From contig JAUVGM010000006.1 of NCBI GenBank assembly GCA_030593785.1, forward strand, positions 1-19,164: a stretch of DNA of 19,164 bases, given 5' to 3'. Positions 4,924 through 11,490 of this stretch are shown in pieces. Position numbers and translations under genes: made by a program. A model generated the notes under the pieces. It ran no database searches and had not been told where the DNA came from. It saw only the letters and a list, made by a program, of their open reading frames with translations. Source of the DNA: Gammaproteobacteria bacterium (GTDB lineage Bacteria; Pseudomonadota; Gammaproteobacteria; UBA6429; Thiohalophilaceae). Positions within the stretch are counted from its first letter, which is position 1. Each line of letters begins with the position of its first letter.

Positions 4924-5193
4924 CTATACGTAAATTTTAGTGTCAGTAATTGTTTCAGTACCACTATTAATAGCTTTCTGAACTTCCGCAATCATTTTAG
5001 GAACACTGTCAAAGTCAAGCATTAAATCAGGCAATGGTGTACGTACCTGCATATTAGTAGTACACATAGCAATCCGTGACTTAGTACCAGACAAACTATA
5101 GTTGATTACTTGGTTGTCAGTAACCTTAACTAATAATGTATGTGGATTACCAAATGGATCATCCAATGAAAGTTTTGCAACAACTTGTGACAT
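4924..5193 (-). CDS. hypothetical protein, 89 aa
   Basis: MSQVVAKLSLDDPFGNPHTLLVKVTDNQ... A soluble protein, apparently several beta strands followed by a helix (DSVPKMIAEVQKAINSG). Two cysteine or methionine clusters (IAMCTTNMQV) do not form a known motif. Family not recognised. ATG is fixed by the leader GTCAATAAACAAAAGG, within the 49-bp cassette shared with the 3396-3773 gene; the two proteins themselves are not obviously related. First gene of a two-gene unit. Confidence 0.75.
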   Translation of the reverse strand: MSQVVAKLSLDDPFGNPHTLLVKVTDNQVINYSLSGTKSRIAMCTTNMQVRTPLPDLMLDFDSVPKMIAEVQKAINSGTETITDTKIYV

Positions 5194-5239
5194 AACGTTT
5201 TACCTTTTGTTTATTGACTATGGGGGTATTATAGCACAC
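5191..5239. repeat. 49-bp duplicated start/leader/promoter cassette, copy 2
   Basis: Identical to 3771-3819, from the start codon through leader and -10. Confidence 0.9.
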
Positions 5240-5255
5240 CCATATTATTTGTCAA
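5228..5255 (-). promoter_or_regulatory. sigma70 promoter
   Basis: TTGACA, 16 bp, TATAAT. TATGGG before and CCCATA after the -10 give a loose dyad of class II type. Confidence 0.85.
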
Positions 5256-5260
5256 CAATT

Positions 5261-5614
5261 TTACAGTTTATTAACAGCTGTAATTTTAGCCTTTTGTGTT
5301 CGTAAGTATTTCGCTTTTGCCTGCTTAGCGGTCTTACTTGACTGTGGTGATGGATTGAAAGTGTTTTCAACTTTTAAGTATGGTACAACAGGTTTGCCAT
5401 CTTTCGTATCACGCACGGTATACACTTGGGGCATCTTACCACTGTTCTTATTGATAGTACGATGTGAGGCATATATTGTCGCCGCATACGAATCACCAAT
5501 TGAAAATTCTACTTTTAATAGTTTGATTGCATCTTCACGTTTAACACTTGTTAAACCGTTCAGTTTTTTAAATGCGCGTTGTCGTACTGAGGTTGGATCT
5601 TTTAGTCGTGCCAT
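5261..5614 (-). CDS. basic protein, possible nucleic-acid binding
   Basis: 117 residues, strongly basic. The N-terminal half, VRQRAFKKLNGLTSVKREDAIKLLKVEFSIGDSYAATIYASHR, looks like helices of a winged- or helix-turn-helix-like fold; the pattern REDAI-LL--EF-I--SYAAT-Y--HR is one I associate with phage proteins of unknown function. The C-terminus is a Lys-rich tail (KTAKQAKAKYLRTQKAKI). DNA or RNA binding is inferred from charge and pattern only. CGGAG lies 9 bases before ATG; 15 bp separate it from the upstream gene, so it is the last gene of the 6096 unit. Confidence 0.75.
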   Translation of the reverse strand: MARLKDPTSVRQRAFKKLNGLTSVKREDAIKLLKVEFSIGDSYAATIYASHRTINKNSGKMPQVYTVRDTKDGKPVVPYLKVENTFNPSPQSSKTAKQAKAKYLRTQKAKITAVNKL

Positions 5615-5629
5615 GTTATTACTCCGTTA

Positions 5630-5980
5630 TTAATTTAAACTTCTTCTATAAATTTCGGCAAAATAGGTTAATTGTTCAATGTCTTCTTTATCTACAATTT
5701 CCCCATCCCGATACATTTGGATCAGGTTGTCAAGAAAACCTTCATGGCCAGCGTATGATAACACAAACCAATCTTCAAGATTGTTATCTGCCATCATCGC
5801 TACATTGAAATCATTATCAACAAGGAAAACATCTCCATTGTTAGGATTGAACTCCACTGCCACGCCTTCTTCACCATAAAAGAATTCAGTTTTATCGTTA
5901 TCGGTTTTATAAGCTGTTAATAAATCAGCTGCTTCTTTCAACTCAACGATACCAAATTTTGATAAGTCGCGCGTATTCAT
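5630..5980 (-). CDS. hypothetical protein, 116 aa
   Basis: MNTRDLSKFGIVELKEAADL... , acidic and soluble, with a predicted helix-strand N-terminus and the segment EFNPNNGDVFLVDNDFNVAMM about residues 45-65. No family recognised. An upstream in-frame ATG exists ten codons earlier, but AAGGA eight bases before the ATG at 5980 favours the latter. The stop of a preceding short frame (TAATATG) lies one base before it, suggesting translational coupling. Confidence 0.7.
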   Translation of the reverse strand: MNTRDLSKFGIVELKEAADLLTAYKTDNDKTEFFYGEEGVAVEFNPNNGDVFLVDNDFNVAMMADNNLEDWFVLSYAGHEGFLDNLIQMYRDGEIVDKEDIEQLTYFAEIYRRSLN

Positions 5981-5981
5981 A

Positions 5982-6074
5982 TTAAACATCCTTAAATAAT
6001 TCAGATTCAAAAATTGCTACCAATATATTACTAGCATCAAGATATAGTTGAATAACCGGTGCATAGTGTTTACC
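5982..6074 (-). pseudogene. frameshifted or leader ORF between promoter and 5630-5980
   Basis: After the 6096 promoter, AAGG and ATG open a 15-codon frame (MHRLFNYILMLVIYW, stop). A second frame through the same DNA has no start codon but reads on to QLYLDASNILVAIFESELFKDV and stops one base before the next gene, with AAGGA positioned for it. One gene split by a frameshift, a programmed frameshift, or a leader peptide would all fit. Confidence 0.35.
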
Positions 6075-6095
6075 TTGTTGGTTGACTATGGGGCT

Positions 6096-6124
6096 ATTAT
6101 TGCATAGCCCCATATACTTGTCAA
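6096..6124 (-). promoter_or_regulatory. sigma70 promoter, class II, longest dyad
   Basis: TTGACA, 17 bp, AATAAT. A perfect 10-bp dyad TATGGGGCTA ... TAGCCCCATA surrounds TGCAATAA. The leader GTCAACCAACAAGG follows. Confidence 0.85.
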
Positions 6125-6126
6125 GA

Positions 6127-6639
6127 TTATTTTGAACACATCCAAACGGGGGCTGACTTAGTACCACCAAGAAACTTAACAGTGTCAAACTGTTCTAATA
6201 GTAACTGTACCATTTCGTTTGGTGTCATACCAGACTTGCGTGGCGATGCTGGATAGTTGGCAAAGAATCTACCATCTTCCTTTACTACTTCCGCAACTTG
6301 TTTAATAGTTTCCCGTGCCATGGTAAAACTGGATTGAACATTCAACACGTTTGACGCGTATACTACATCGTATGTTTGCATCAATGCTAATTCATTGTGC
6401 ACACGTGGATCAATATTATCACCAAATTCGTATGCTGTCACCTGCCAGCCGTCTGCCAATATTGCCTGCGCATGTGCCGCTGATTTACCCGCGCCGAAAT
6501 CTAACACCAATGTTTCTTCTTTCTCGTAAAACGATTCTAAATATTCACGTACAAAACGTGGTGTAAGCGCATTCTTACCAACCGCACCATTGGCACGCGA
6601 TGTCTTGTTTGCTACTTCAATATCTTCTTTATTAAACAT
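6127..6639 (-). CDS. class I SAM-dependent methyltransferase
   Basis: 170 residues. Motif I LDFGAGKS (46-53) binds S-adenosylmethionine; the acidic end of strand 2 is E71 (VTAYEFG); DVVYASNVLNV (91-101) corresponds to motif IV and NYPASPRK (128-135) follows. This arrangement matches a family of small Rossmann methyltransferases in phages and proteobacteria with the DFGAGK...ASNVLNVQ...NYPASPRK pattern. The substrate is unknown; no DPPY-type DNA-amino-methyltransferase motif is present, though NYPA could take that place. ATG 6639 is chosen because the promoter (6671-6699) and an AGGAA site directly precede it; the open frame extends upstream across the promoter. Divergent from 6782. Confidence 0.88.
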   Translation of the reverse strand: MFNKEDIEVANKTSRANGAVGKNALTPRFVREYLESFYEKEETLVLDFGAGKSAAHAQAILADGWQVTAYEFGDNIDPRVHNELALMQTYDVVYASNVLNVQSSFTMARETIKQVAEVVKEDGRFFANYPASPRKSGMTPNEMVQLLLEQFDTVKFLGGTKSAPVWMCSK

Positions 6640-6670
6640 ATCATTTCCTATTCGTTTGTTGACTGTGGTA

Positions 6671-6699
6671 ATTATAGTACATCGCCTGTGACATGTCAA
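6671..6699 (-). promoter_or_regulatory. sigma70 promoter, divergent partner of 6722
   Basis: TTGACA, 17 bp, TATAAT; leader GTCAACAAACGAATAGGAA. The -35 boxes of the two divergent promoters are 22 bp apart, with TTTTAACCTA between them. Confidence 0.85.
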
Positions 6700-6721
6700 C
6701 ATCTATTTTAACCTATAAGCC

Positions 6722-6750
6722 TTGACTATGTAATAACTGTTTGCTATAAT
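6722..6750 (+). promoter_or_regulatory. sigma70 promoter of the 6782-8008 operon
   Basis: TTGACT, 17 bp, TATAAT; leader GTCAACAAACAGGAAG. Confidence 0.85.
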
Positions 6751-6781
6751 GCTTCCAACGTCAACAAACAGGAAGAACATT

Positions 6782-7063
6782 ATGCGTAAAACATTCAATA
6801 TTAAATGGTTAATAGAACACGTCAATGGTTTTAACGCTTCTAGTGCGGATCAATATAAAGCAGAACGCGAAGGTAAAAACATGATGCTTGAAATGATTTT
6901 ACATCAAGCGGGTTGTTATAATGGTTTTGGTTATTTGGAAGAACGGGAATTGCTTAATGATGCAATGTCTGTTGGTGTTCGTGAACAAAAAGAAGACGGC
7001 TCGTGGAATTTTGACGATACTGATCATACCCGCATTTATTATTACATAGAAAGAGGATTATAA
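6782..7063 (+). CDS. conserved phage protein, 93 aa
   Basis: MRKTFNIKWLIEHVNGFNAS..., with blocks REGKNMMLEMILHQAGCYNGFGYL (about 30-52) and FDDTDHTRIYYYIERGL at the C-terminus. I recognise the pattern from short conserved phage proteins but know no function. The track of open codons extends upstream through the promoter; the true start is the ATG with AGGAAG eight bases before it. First gene of a four-gene rightward unit. Confidence 0.8.
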   Translation: MRKTFNIKWLIEHVNGFNASSADQYKAEREGKNMMLEMILHQAGCYNGFGYLEERELLNDAMSVGVREQKEDGSWNFDDTDHTRIYYYIERGL

Positions 7064-7065
7064 CT

Positions 7066-7305
7066 ATGTCTAAACCTGAATTAGCATTTAAAGCAAAGAT
7101 TACCAAACGTAAGTTCGATGCAAAACTGGTCGACGACTTTGGACATGGTAACATCTATTCAACACCGTATTCTGAAAATAATATGGATGGTGATGGCAAC
7201 CCTATTGTCAAACGAATGACATTGTATTATACTAACGAACACGTACATCTTGGAACATGGATGAAAGGTGAAGGTTGGATCTTTGAAAAGTCTTATCAAA
7301 ATTAG
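7066..7305 (+). CDS. hypothetical protein, 79 aa
   Basis: MSKPELAFKAKITKRKFDAKL..., a soluble, beta-rich protein; the C-terminus ends GTWMKGEGWIFEKSYQN. Family not recognised. AGAGGA lies eight bases before ATG and the start is two bases after the previous stop, indicating tight coupling. Confidence 0.75.
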   Translation: MSKPELAFKAKITKRKFDAKLVDDFGHGNIYSTPYSENNMDGDGNPIVKRMTLYYTNEHVHLGTWMKGEGWIFEKSYQN

Positions 7306-7315
7306 GAGCTAATGA

Positions 7316-7540
7316 ATGGAACAAATATTTGTAATACTAATTCTTGATGGCATTGTAGAAGATTGCTCTGTTTTCGCGTATGAAGAACAGGAAGCCGCTA
7401 TTTCCACATTCAAACATCATTACCGTGTACAGATCAAACAAGATCCTGATGCTGATGAACGAATCAATGAAATAATCGAAACAGGGTATATCGGTTTCGG
7501 TCGCTGCGGACAAAGCACTATTCAAATGAAAATATTTTAA
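7316..7540 (+). CDS. small protein, paralogue of 15627-15857
   Basis: 74 residues, MEQIFVILILDGIVEDCSVF... The C-terminal GYIGFGRCGQSTIQMK aligns with GFEGFGGGDCSIQLHW of the 15627 protein, and both begin with a hydrophobic strand (FVILILDGIV / VYLIVIMHGLV) followed by an acidic helix, so I take them as paralogues. This type is common among small phage proteins (E/DxG...FG...SIQ.); function unknown. ATG 7316 is preferred to ATG 7312, which opens an 11-codon dead end; TAGGAG overlaps the preceding stop. Confidence 0.75.
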   Translation: MEQIFVILILDGIVEDCSVFAYEEQEAAISTFKHHYRVQIKQDPDADERINEIIETGYIGFGRCGQSTIQMKIF

Positions 7541-7552
7541 CAGGTGAATATT

Positions 7553-8008
7553 ATGGATTTAGATTTAACCGAACGTGGTAACAATGCTTTCAGAAGTGAA
7601 GAAGGTAACACTGTACTATTTGCAGAGATTGGACCGGATTGTGCATACCTACAAGTTGCGTTTAATCCTATGAACTATCCTGCATGGGACGTAAGCACCG
7701 TAAAACTTCACGATGATGATTTAATAAATCATATCATGTATAACCTTGATGGATGGCATATTGATAAATGTCAATTCGTTGAAGTAAACAGTGTCGATGG
7801 TTATGTAATAGGTGCTGTGACAGTCATTGATGATATCATTAATGATATTATGGATCGTGCAGTAGAACATGATTACGACCCAATGAAAAACGTGGGTACA
7901 GGTATTGAAGATATTACTGATAGCGCAGCTACTTTGGGATATACCTTAACACAGCGTATGTCGCAAGAATGTTATGAAGAACTTATTGAACGGTTCGATA
8001 ATAGTTAA
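7553..8008 (+). CDS. hypothetical protein, 151 aa
   Basis: MDLDLTERGNNAFRSEEGNTVLFAEIGPD..., acidic, with alternating strands in the N-terminal half and helices at the C-terminal end (ITDSAATLGYTLTQRMSQECYEELIERF). No family recognised. An in-frame GTG nine bases upstream exists, but AGGTG at that place serves as the ribosome site for ATG 7553. Last gene of the 6722 unit. Confidence 0.75.
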   Translation: MDLDLTERGNNAFRSEEGNTVLFAEIGPDCAYLQVAFNPMNYPAWDVSTVKLHDDDLINHIMYNLDGWHIDKCQFVEVNSVDGYVIGAVTVIDDIINDIMDRAVEHDYDPMKNVGTGIEDITDSAATLGYTLTQRMSQECYEELIERFDNS

Positions 8009-8017
8009 AAATAGTTG

Positions 8018-8046
8018 TTGACAATAGCCCAAGGATGGGCTATAAT
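8018..8046 (+). promoter_or_regulatory. sigma70 promoter, class I, of non-coding element A
   Basis: TTGACA, 17 bp, TATAAT: perfect. The spacer dyad is TAGCCC-AAGGAT-GGGCTA. No gene follows before the next promoter at 8153. Confidence 0.85.
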
Positions 8047-8051
8047 GTTTA

Positions 8052-8150
8052 CAGAAGCTAAGGAAAGCCGATGGCACAAGATGTCAACATTGAACTGGCA
8101 AACACGGGCATGTATATTAGAATATTCAGATATACTAATATGAAATTAGT
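8052..8150 (+). ncRNA. non-coding element A (AGAAGCTAAGG...GAACTGGC family, copy 1 of 3)
   Basis: Aligned with 9131-9215 and 16421-16520, the shared words are AGAAGYTAAG, a (A/G)TGG step, TCNACATNGAACTGG and the spacing between them. The tail here is CGGGCATG followed by an AT-rich palindrome-like stretch (TATATTAGAATATTC...ATACTAATAT). AAGGAA stands six bases before an ATG, but that frame runs into the next promoter and is not shared by the other copies. It is probably a small RNA or an RNA/DNA decoy; function unknown. Confidence 0.5.
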
Positions 8151-8152
8151 TG

Positions 8153-8181
8153 TTGACAAGCATAAACCCTTGTGCCATAAT
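8153..8181 (+). promoter_or_regulatory. sigma70 promoter of DUF932 gene
   Basis: TTGACA, 17 bp, CATAAT; leader GTCAACAACCAAAGAAGGAA. Confidence 0.8.
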
Positions 8182-8216
8182 AGCTTCACTGTCAACAACC
8201 AAAGAAGGAAATTATT

Positions 8217-9062
8217 ATGTTTAGAGAATTAAGCCACACTGGAAACGAAGCATTAACTAATGAACAAATTATGTTAGGTGCTCCTTCTGTTTTCGCAATA
8301 GCACCACATCATGAAGTGTCAGCCCGTTATGGCTTTCAACCAACTATTGATGTAGTAGACGCGCTGCGTAGCGAAGGCTGGATGCCTGTAGATGCTACAC
8401 AGAAGAATGTTCGCGATAGTTCAAAACGTGAACTTACTACTCACCTATTACGTTTTCGTCGTATTGATGATGATATTCGTGTGGGTGATTCTGTTGTGGA
8501 ACTGGTACTGAAAAATGCACATGACCGTTCAAGTGCATTTGTACTTCATGCTGGTATCTTCCGCATGGCTTGTGCTAATGGTATCGTTATCGCTGATAGC
8601 ACGTTTAACAAGATGTCAGTGCGTCATGGTAAACATATCGTTAATGATATCATCGAAGGTTCTTATGATATTATCCGCGATGTGCCAATGATTGTCGATC
8701 ATGTCGAAGGTATGCAATCTACTGAATTATCAGCAGGTGAACGCATGATCTTTGCAAAGACGGCTTATACTTTTGCACATGGTGAACGCGATGAAAATGA
8801 CTTGACTTCAGATGCGTCAATCGTTAATCAGATGTTAGCACCTAAACGTCATTCTGATTCAGGACATGACTTATGGACTACGTTTAATGTTATTCAAGAA
8901 AACGTGATTCGTGGTGGTGTTAAGACTGTTAAGATTAATGACAAAGGACGTGTACGCCGTAATACTAAACGTGCCGTTAATAACATTGATAAGAATATCA
9001 AACTTAACAAGGCGTTGTGGGAAATGGCTACACACATGAAGAACTTGAAAGCCGCCCATTAA
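8217..9062 (+). CDS. DUF932 family protein
   Basis: 281 residues. Matches the phage/plasmid DUF932 family (TIGR03299-like): APSVFA near the start (about 22-27), YGFQPTIDVVDALRSEGWMPVDATQ (about 38-62), HLLRFRR, VVELVLKNAHDRSSAFVLHAGIFRMACANGIV (about 93-124), and VRHGKH (about 135-140). The biochemical role of the family is unknown; it is frequent on mobile elements next to antirestriction and recombination genes. The length is near the usual 270-350. AAGAAGGAA lies eight bases before ATG. An intrinsic terminator 10 bp after the stop makes it monocistronic. Confidence 0.9.
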   Translation: MFRELSHTGNEALTNEQIMLGAPSVFAIAPHHEVSARYGFQPTIDVVDALRSEGWMPVDATQKNVRDSSKRELTTHLLRFRRIDDDIRVGDSVVELVLKNAHDRSSAFVLHAGIFRMACANGIVIADSTFNKMSVRHGKHIVNDIIEGSYDIIRDVPMIVDHVEGMQSTELSAGERMIFAKTAYTFAHGERDENDLTSDASIVNQMLAPKRHSDSGHDLWTTFNVIQENVIRGGVKTVKINDKGRVRRNTKRAVNNIDKNIKLNKALWEMATHMKNLKAAH

Positions 9063-9071
9063 TCTAAAATT

Positions 9072-9108
9072 AAAGTCAACATTTATGAAAATAAGTGTTG
9101 ACTTTTTT
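9072..9108 (+). terminator. intrinsic terminator overlapping the next promoter
   Basis: Perfect 10-bp stem AAAGTCAACA/TGTTGACTTT, then T-rich. The 3' arm contains TTGACT, the -35 of the promoter at 9098-9126. Confidence 0.85.
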
Positions 9109-9126
9109 AACCTAATTCGCTATAAT
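9098..9126 (+). promoter_or_regulatory. sigma70 promoter, class III-like, of non-coding element B
   Basis: TTGACT, 17 bp, TATAAT. The spacer reads TTTTTAACCTAATTCGC, close to the class III word TTTGTAACCTAAT. Confidence 0.85.
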
Positions 9127-9130
9127 TAAT

Positions 9131-9215
9131 TTAGAAGTTAAGAAACAAAAGGATGGCTACCAAGTCTACATAGAACTGGTACCCCTGGGCGTGAGAAAAT
9201 TCGAAAATTTGAAAT
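9131..9215 (+). ncRNA. non-coding element B (copy 2 of 3)
   Basis: Shares AGAAG-TAAG, ATGGCTAC, TCTACATAGAACTGG with copies A and C. The tail is CCCCTGGGCGTG then the inverted repeat AATTCGAAAATTTGAAATT. A six-codon frame (ATGGCTACCAAGTCTACATAG) exists but is not kept in copy A. Function unknown. Confidence 0.5.
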
Positions 9216-9221
9216 TAATTG

Positions 9222-9250
9222 TTGACAAGGTTAGCCGCCTATGTAATAAT
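9222..9250 (+). promoter_or_regulatory. sigma70 promoter of SprT-like gene
   Basis: TTGACA, 16-17 bp, TAATAAT; GTTAGCC/CTATG before and TAGC after the -10, a weak class II dyad; leader GTCAACAAGGAAAGGAA. Confidence 0.8.
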
Positions 9251-9284
9251 AGCTTCACTGTCAACAAGGAAAGGAACTAAAATT

Positions 9285-9818
9285 ATGTGTAATAAAACTT
9301 TAGTTATTGATCGAATTAAAGAATGTTTTGAAGTTGCTGAAAAGCATTTTGATCAAACCTTCGATATACCTGATATCCGTTTCGATAAACGTGGTAGGAC
9401 TGCGGGTACTGCAGACTATATTAAATGGGAATTGAATTTTAATATGGTATTGTTAAATGAAAATGTTGATGCGTTTCTTTATCGTACCGTTGCACATGAA
9501 GTGGCACACTTGGTAGACCATGTTGTTTACAATTCCCATGCTACACGATTTGATAAACGTGGGCGGCGTAAGAAACGTCAACCACATGGCACTAATTGGA
9601 AAAGTATCATGGCTGTACTGGGCGTAGAATCATCACGTTGTCATACTTACGATACAACCAATTCAAGAGTAGCACGTAAAAAGTCTGAAACATTTGACTA
9701 CCATTGCGCAGGTTGTAATGAAACACTGCCAATGGGTAAGATACGCCACAACAAGCAACGTCTAGGCAAGGCGAACTACGTTCATTGTCGTGGACACAAA
9801 CTAACATTCGTAGGATAG
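9285..9818 (+). CDS. SprT-like zinc metalloprotease
   Basis: 177 residues. HEVAHLVDH carries the HExxH zinc/catalytic motif (H71, E72, H75), with H101 in PHGTNW as a likely third ligand, spaced as in SprT/Spartan proteins. A C-terminal zinc ribbon has C141, C144, C168 and H171 (YHCAGC ... VHCRGH). SprT family proteins of this layout occur in bacteria and phages; eukaryotic SPRTN cleaves DNA-protein crosslinks, but the phage role is unproven. It is full length. ATG 9285 follows AAGGAAAGGAAC; the longer open frame upstream crosses the promoter. Monocistronic: the next -35 starts at the base after the stop. Confidence 0.9.
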   Translation: MCNKTLVIDRIKECFEVAEKHFDQTFDIPDIRFDKRGRTAGTADYIKWELNFNMVLLNENVDAFLYRTVAHEVAHLVDHVVYNSHATRFDKRGRRKKRQPHGTNWKSIMAVLGVESSRCHTYDTTNSRVARKKSETFDYHCAGCNETLPMGKIRHNKQRLGKANYVHCRGHKLTFVG

Positions 9819-9847
9819 TTGACTATACCACATGGACGTGGTAGAAT
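9819..9847 (+). promoter_or_regulatory. sigma70 promoter, class I
   Basis: TTGACT, 17 bp, TAGAAT; spacer dyad TACCAC-ATGGAC-GTGGTA. Confidence 0.8.
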
Positions 9848-9891
9848 CACATTATCGTCACAAACAACTTACAGGTAAAAATATTATGTCA
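9845..9891. repeat. 47-bp duplicated leader, copy 1
   Basis: Identical to 10337-10383: ATCACATTATCGTCACAAAC, the ACAGG ribosome site, and the first codons ATG TCA. Confidence 0.9.
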
Positions 9892-10314
9892 AAGAAGAAA
9901 CCTACATGGAAAAATACGTTACATAACTATAACCGTAAATTTGGCGATATCAATGATATTGCGGCGACTACACTGGATATAGGCTATCCGTATTTTTGCT
10001 GGAATGATCGTATCTACTTAGTATCTGAAGATATGCATTCAACAACATGGATTGAAACTAATAGGACGATTGATGATATTCGTGAACCGGTGAGGACTAT
10101 GGATATTGTTTTAGCTTGTACTTCTGCGGAAGGAACCTCCGTGTTGGCAATTTTTGAAGTTGAATGTACAGAGGTTGAAATTGATAATGGTGAACATTAC
10201 CAAAAGGCAAAAACCATGGCACGCAATGAAAAATATGAAGGACCATTTGTGTATTTCGATGAGACTGAACAATCTGAAATTACTGGAATGGCAGCGATAT
10301 TAAAAAATAGTTGA
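9886..10314 (+). CDS. hypothetical protein, 142 aa
   Basis: MSKKKPTWKNTLHNYNRKFGDINDIAATT..., soluble, with a strand-rich centre (YFCWNDRIYLVSED, MDIVLACTSAEGTSVLAIFEVEC). No family recognised. The frame is open back to an ATG at 9832, but that lies inside the promoter; ATG 9886 with ACAGGT nine bases before is the start. Its leader is an exact duplicate of that of the next gene. Confidence 0.75.
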   Translation: MSKKKPTWKNTLHNYNRKFGDINDIAATTLDIGYPYFCWNDRIYLVSEDMHSTTWIETNRTIDDIREPVRTMDIVLACTSAEGTSVLAIFEVECTEVEIDNGEHYQKAKTMARNEKYEGPFVYFDETEQSEITGMAAILKNS

Positions 10315-10339
10315 TAATCATAATTGGATATACTACAAT
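10311..10339 (+). promoter_or_regulatory. weak sigma70-like promoter
   Basis: TTGATA, 17 bp, TACAAT, overlapping the TGA stop of the previous gene. Duplicated leader follows; the class I dyad is missing. Confidence 0.6.
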
Positions 10340-10383
10340 CACATTATCGTCACAAACAACTTACAGGTAAAAATATTATGTCA
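10337..10383. repeat. 47-bp duplicated leader, copy 2
   Basis: Identical to 9845-9891. The duplicated unit ends just after the start codon, so only the leader was copied or conserved. Confidence 0.9.
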
Positions 10384-10665
10384 GACTTTGATAAACCATT
10401 ATTTTTAAAAATTGAAAACAATGAACAACTAACTGTTCTTGAACAATCCCTCGCCACCACTTTCGATATGGAAAATGACATGGCACTAGATGATGTTGTT
10501 ACCGCGGTTAGTGAAATTCGTGAGCTTGCCACACTATCAGACTTTGACCTGCGTGCCGCGCTTTCACGTAGACAAAAAGCAACGGATGAACGCCTAAACC
10601 GTTTATTAGCAACTATCAATGTTCAAAACAATTTACAGAATGTTATCACTGAAATAGTTGGATAA
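10378..10665 (+). CDS. hypothetical helical protein, 95 aa
   Basis: MSDFDKPLFLKIENNEQLTVLEQSL..., almost entirely helical by appearance (LDDVVTAVSEIRELATLSDFDLRAALSRRQKATDERLNRLLATI), no cysteine and no membrane segment. No family recognised. ATG 10378 is chosen over the upstream ATG at 10324, which lies in the promoter. Confidence 0.7.
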   Translation: MSDFDKPLFLKIENNEQLTVLEQSLATTFDMENDMALDDVVTAVSEIRELATLSDFDLRAALSRRQKATDERLNRLLATINVQNNLQNVITEIVG

Positions 10666-10669
10666 TATA

Positions 10670-10697
10670 TTGACAATCATATGGGGCTATGTAATAA
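10670..10697 (+). promoter_or_regulatory. sigma70 promoter, class II
   Basis: TTGACA, 16 bp, TAATAA; dyad TGGGGCTA-TGTAATAA-TAGCTCCA with one G-T mismatch; leader GTCAACGAACAAAAGG. Confidence 0.85.
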
Positions 10698-10732
10698 TAG
10701 CTCCAACGTCAACGAACAAAAGGTAAAATATT

Positions 10733-11425
10733 ATGAACCACGATACATTAGATCTTGAAGGCTTACATATCCCTTATATGGAAACTACTAACTTCGGGGA
10801 TTATACTATTAAGATTGAACATGATAATATGTCAGAAAGTCCTCGCGACTGGGATAACCTTGGTACTATGGTATGCTTTCACAGCCGTTATAACCTTGGC
10901 GACTATAACGATCATAACCATAAAGATCCAGAAGAATTTGTTTTTGACCTTGCTGGGTTATATGATGAATACCACATGGAATACTTAACACAACGTGGTA
11001 TGGATAAAAGCTGGGCGGAAATACATAAGAAGTATATTATTTTACCATTGTACTTGTATGACCATTCAGGTATCACAATGAGTACTACTAGCTTTTCTTG
11101 CGGTTGGGATTCTGGTCAAGTGGGTTATATCTATATGTCACTTGAGGATGTGCGTAAGGAATACAACGTCAAACGCGTTTCTAAACAGATGCGTGAAAAG
11201 GTTGAAGGTTACCTTACTAGTGAAGTTAAAACTTATGACCAACACCTTACAGGTTCAGTCTATGGTTATAGCATTGAAAAAGGCGATGAGCAGGTTGATG
11301 TTGATTCTTGTTGGGGATTCTTTGGCGATGAATACGACGATAACGGATATATGCTTAGTGTGATTAAACAGGCTATCCAGTATGACATCACACAATCATC
11401 ACAACAAGTTGAAATGTTCAACTAA
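10733..11425 (+). CDS. conserved phage protein (DWDNLGTMVCFH...YLYDHSG type)
   Basis: 230 residues. Blocks SPRDWDNLGTMVCFHSRYNLGD (about 37-58), LPLYLYDHSGITMSTTSFSCGWDSGQVGYIY (about 104-134) and YDQHLTGSVYGYSIE (about 193-207) identify a protein widespread in phages and some bacteria, unnamed and of unknown function as far as I know. It is full length. AAAGG lies nine bases before ATG. Monocistronic with class II promoter. Confidence 0.88.
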   Translation: MNHDTLDLEGLHIPYMETTNFGDYTIKIEHDNMSESPRDWDNLGTMVCFHSRYNLGDYNDHNHKDPEEFVFDLAGLYDEYHMEYLTQRGMDKSWAEIHKKYIILPLYLYDHSGITMSTTSFSCGWDSGQVGYIYMSLEDVRKEYNVKRVSKQMREKVEGYLTSEVKTYDQHLTGSVYGYSIEKGDEQVDVDSCWGFFGDEYDDNGYMLSVIKQAIQYDITQSSQQVEMFN

Positions 11426-11428
11426 TAG

Positions 11429-11456
11429 TTGACAAATGATTGGAACTATGTAATAA
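11429..11456 (+). promoter_or_regulatory. sigma70 promoter, class II
   Basis: TTGACA, 16 bp, TAATAA; dyad TTGGAACTA ... TAGCTCCAA with one mismatch; leader GTCAACAAAGAAAGG. Confidence 0.85.
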
Positions 11457-11490
11457 TAGCTCCAACGTCAACAAAGAAAGGTATACTAAA

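Noticed and set aside
8071..8233. Frame from ATG behind AAGGAA in element A
   Set aside because: It crosses the next promoter and the start of the DUF932 gene, and copies B and C do not keep the frame.
9152..9172. Six-codon peptide MATKST in element B
   Set aside because: Copy C could read VVTPST from GTG, but copy A does not stop there; RNA-level conservation explains the match equally well.
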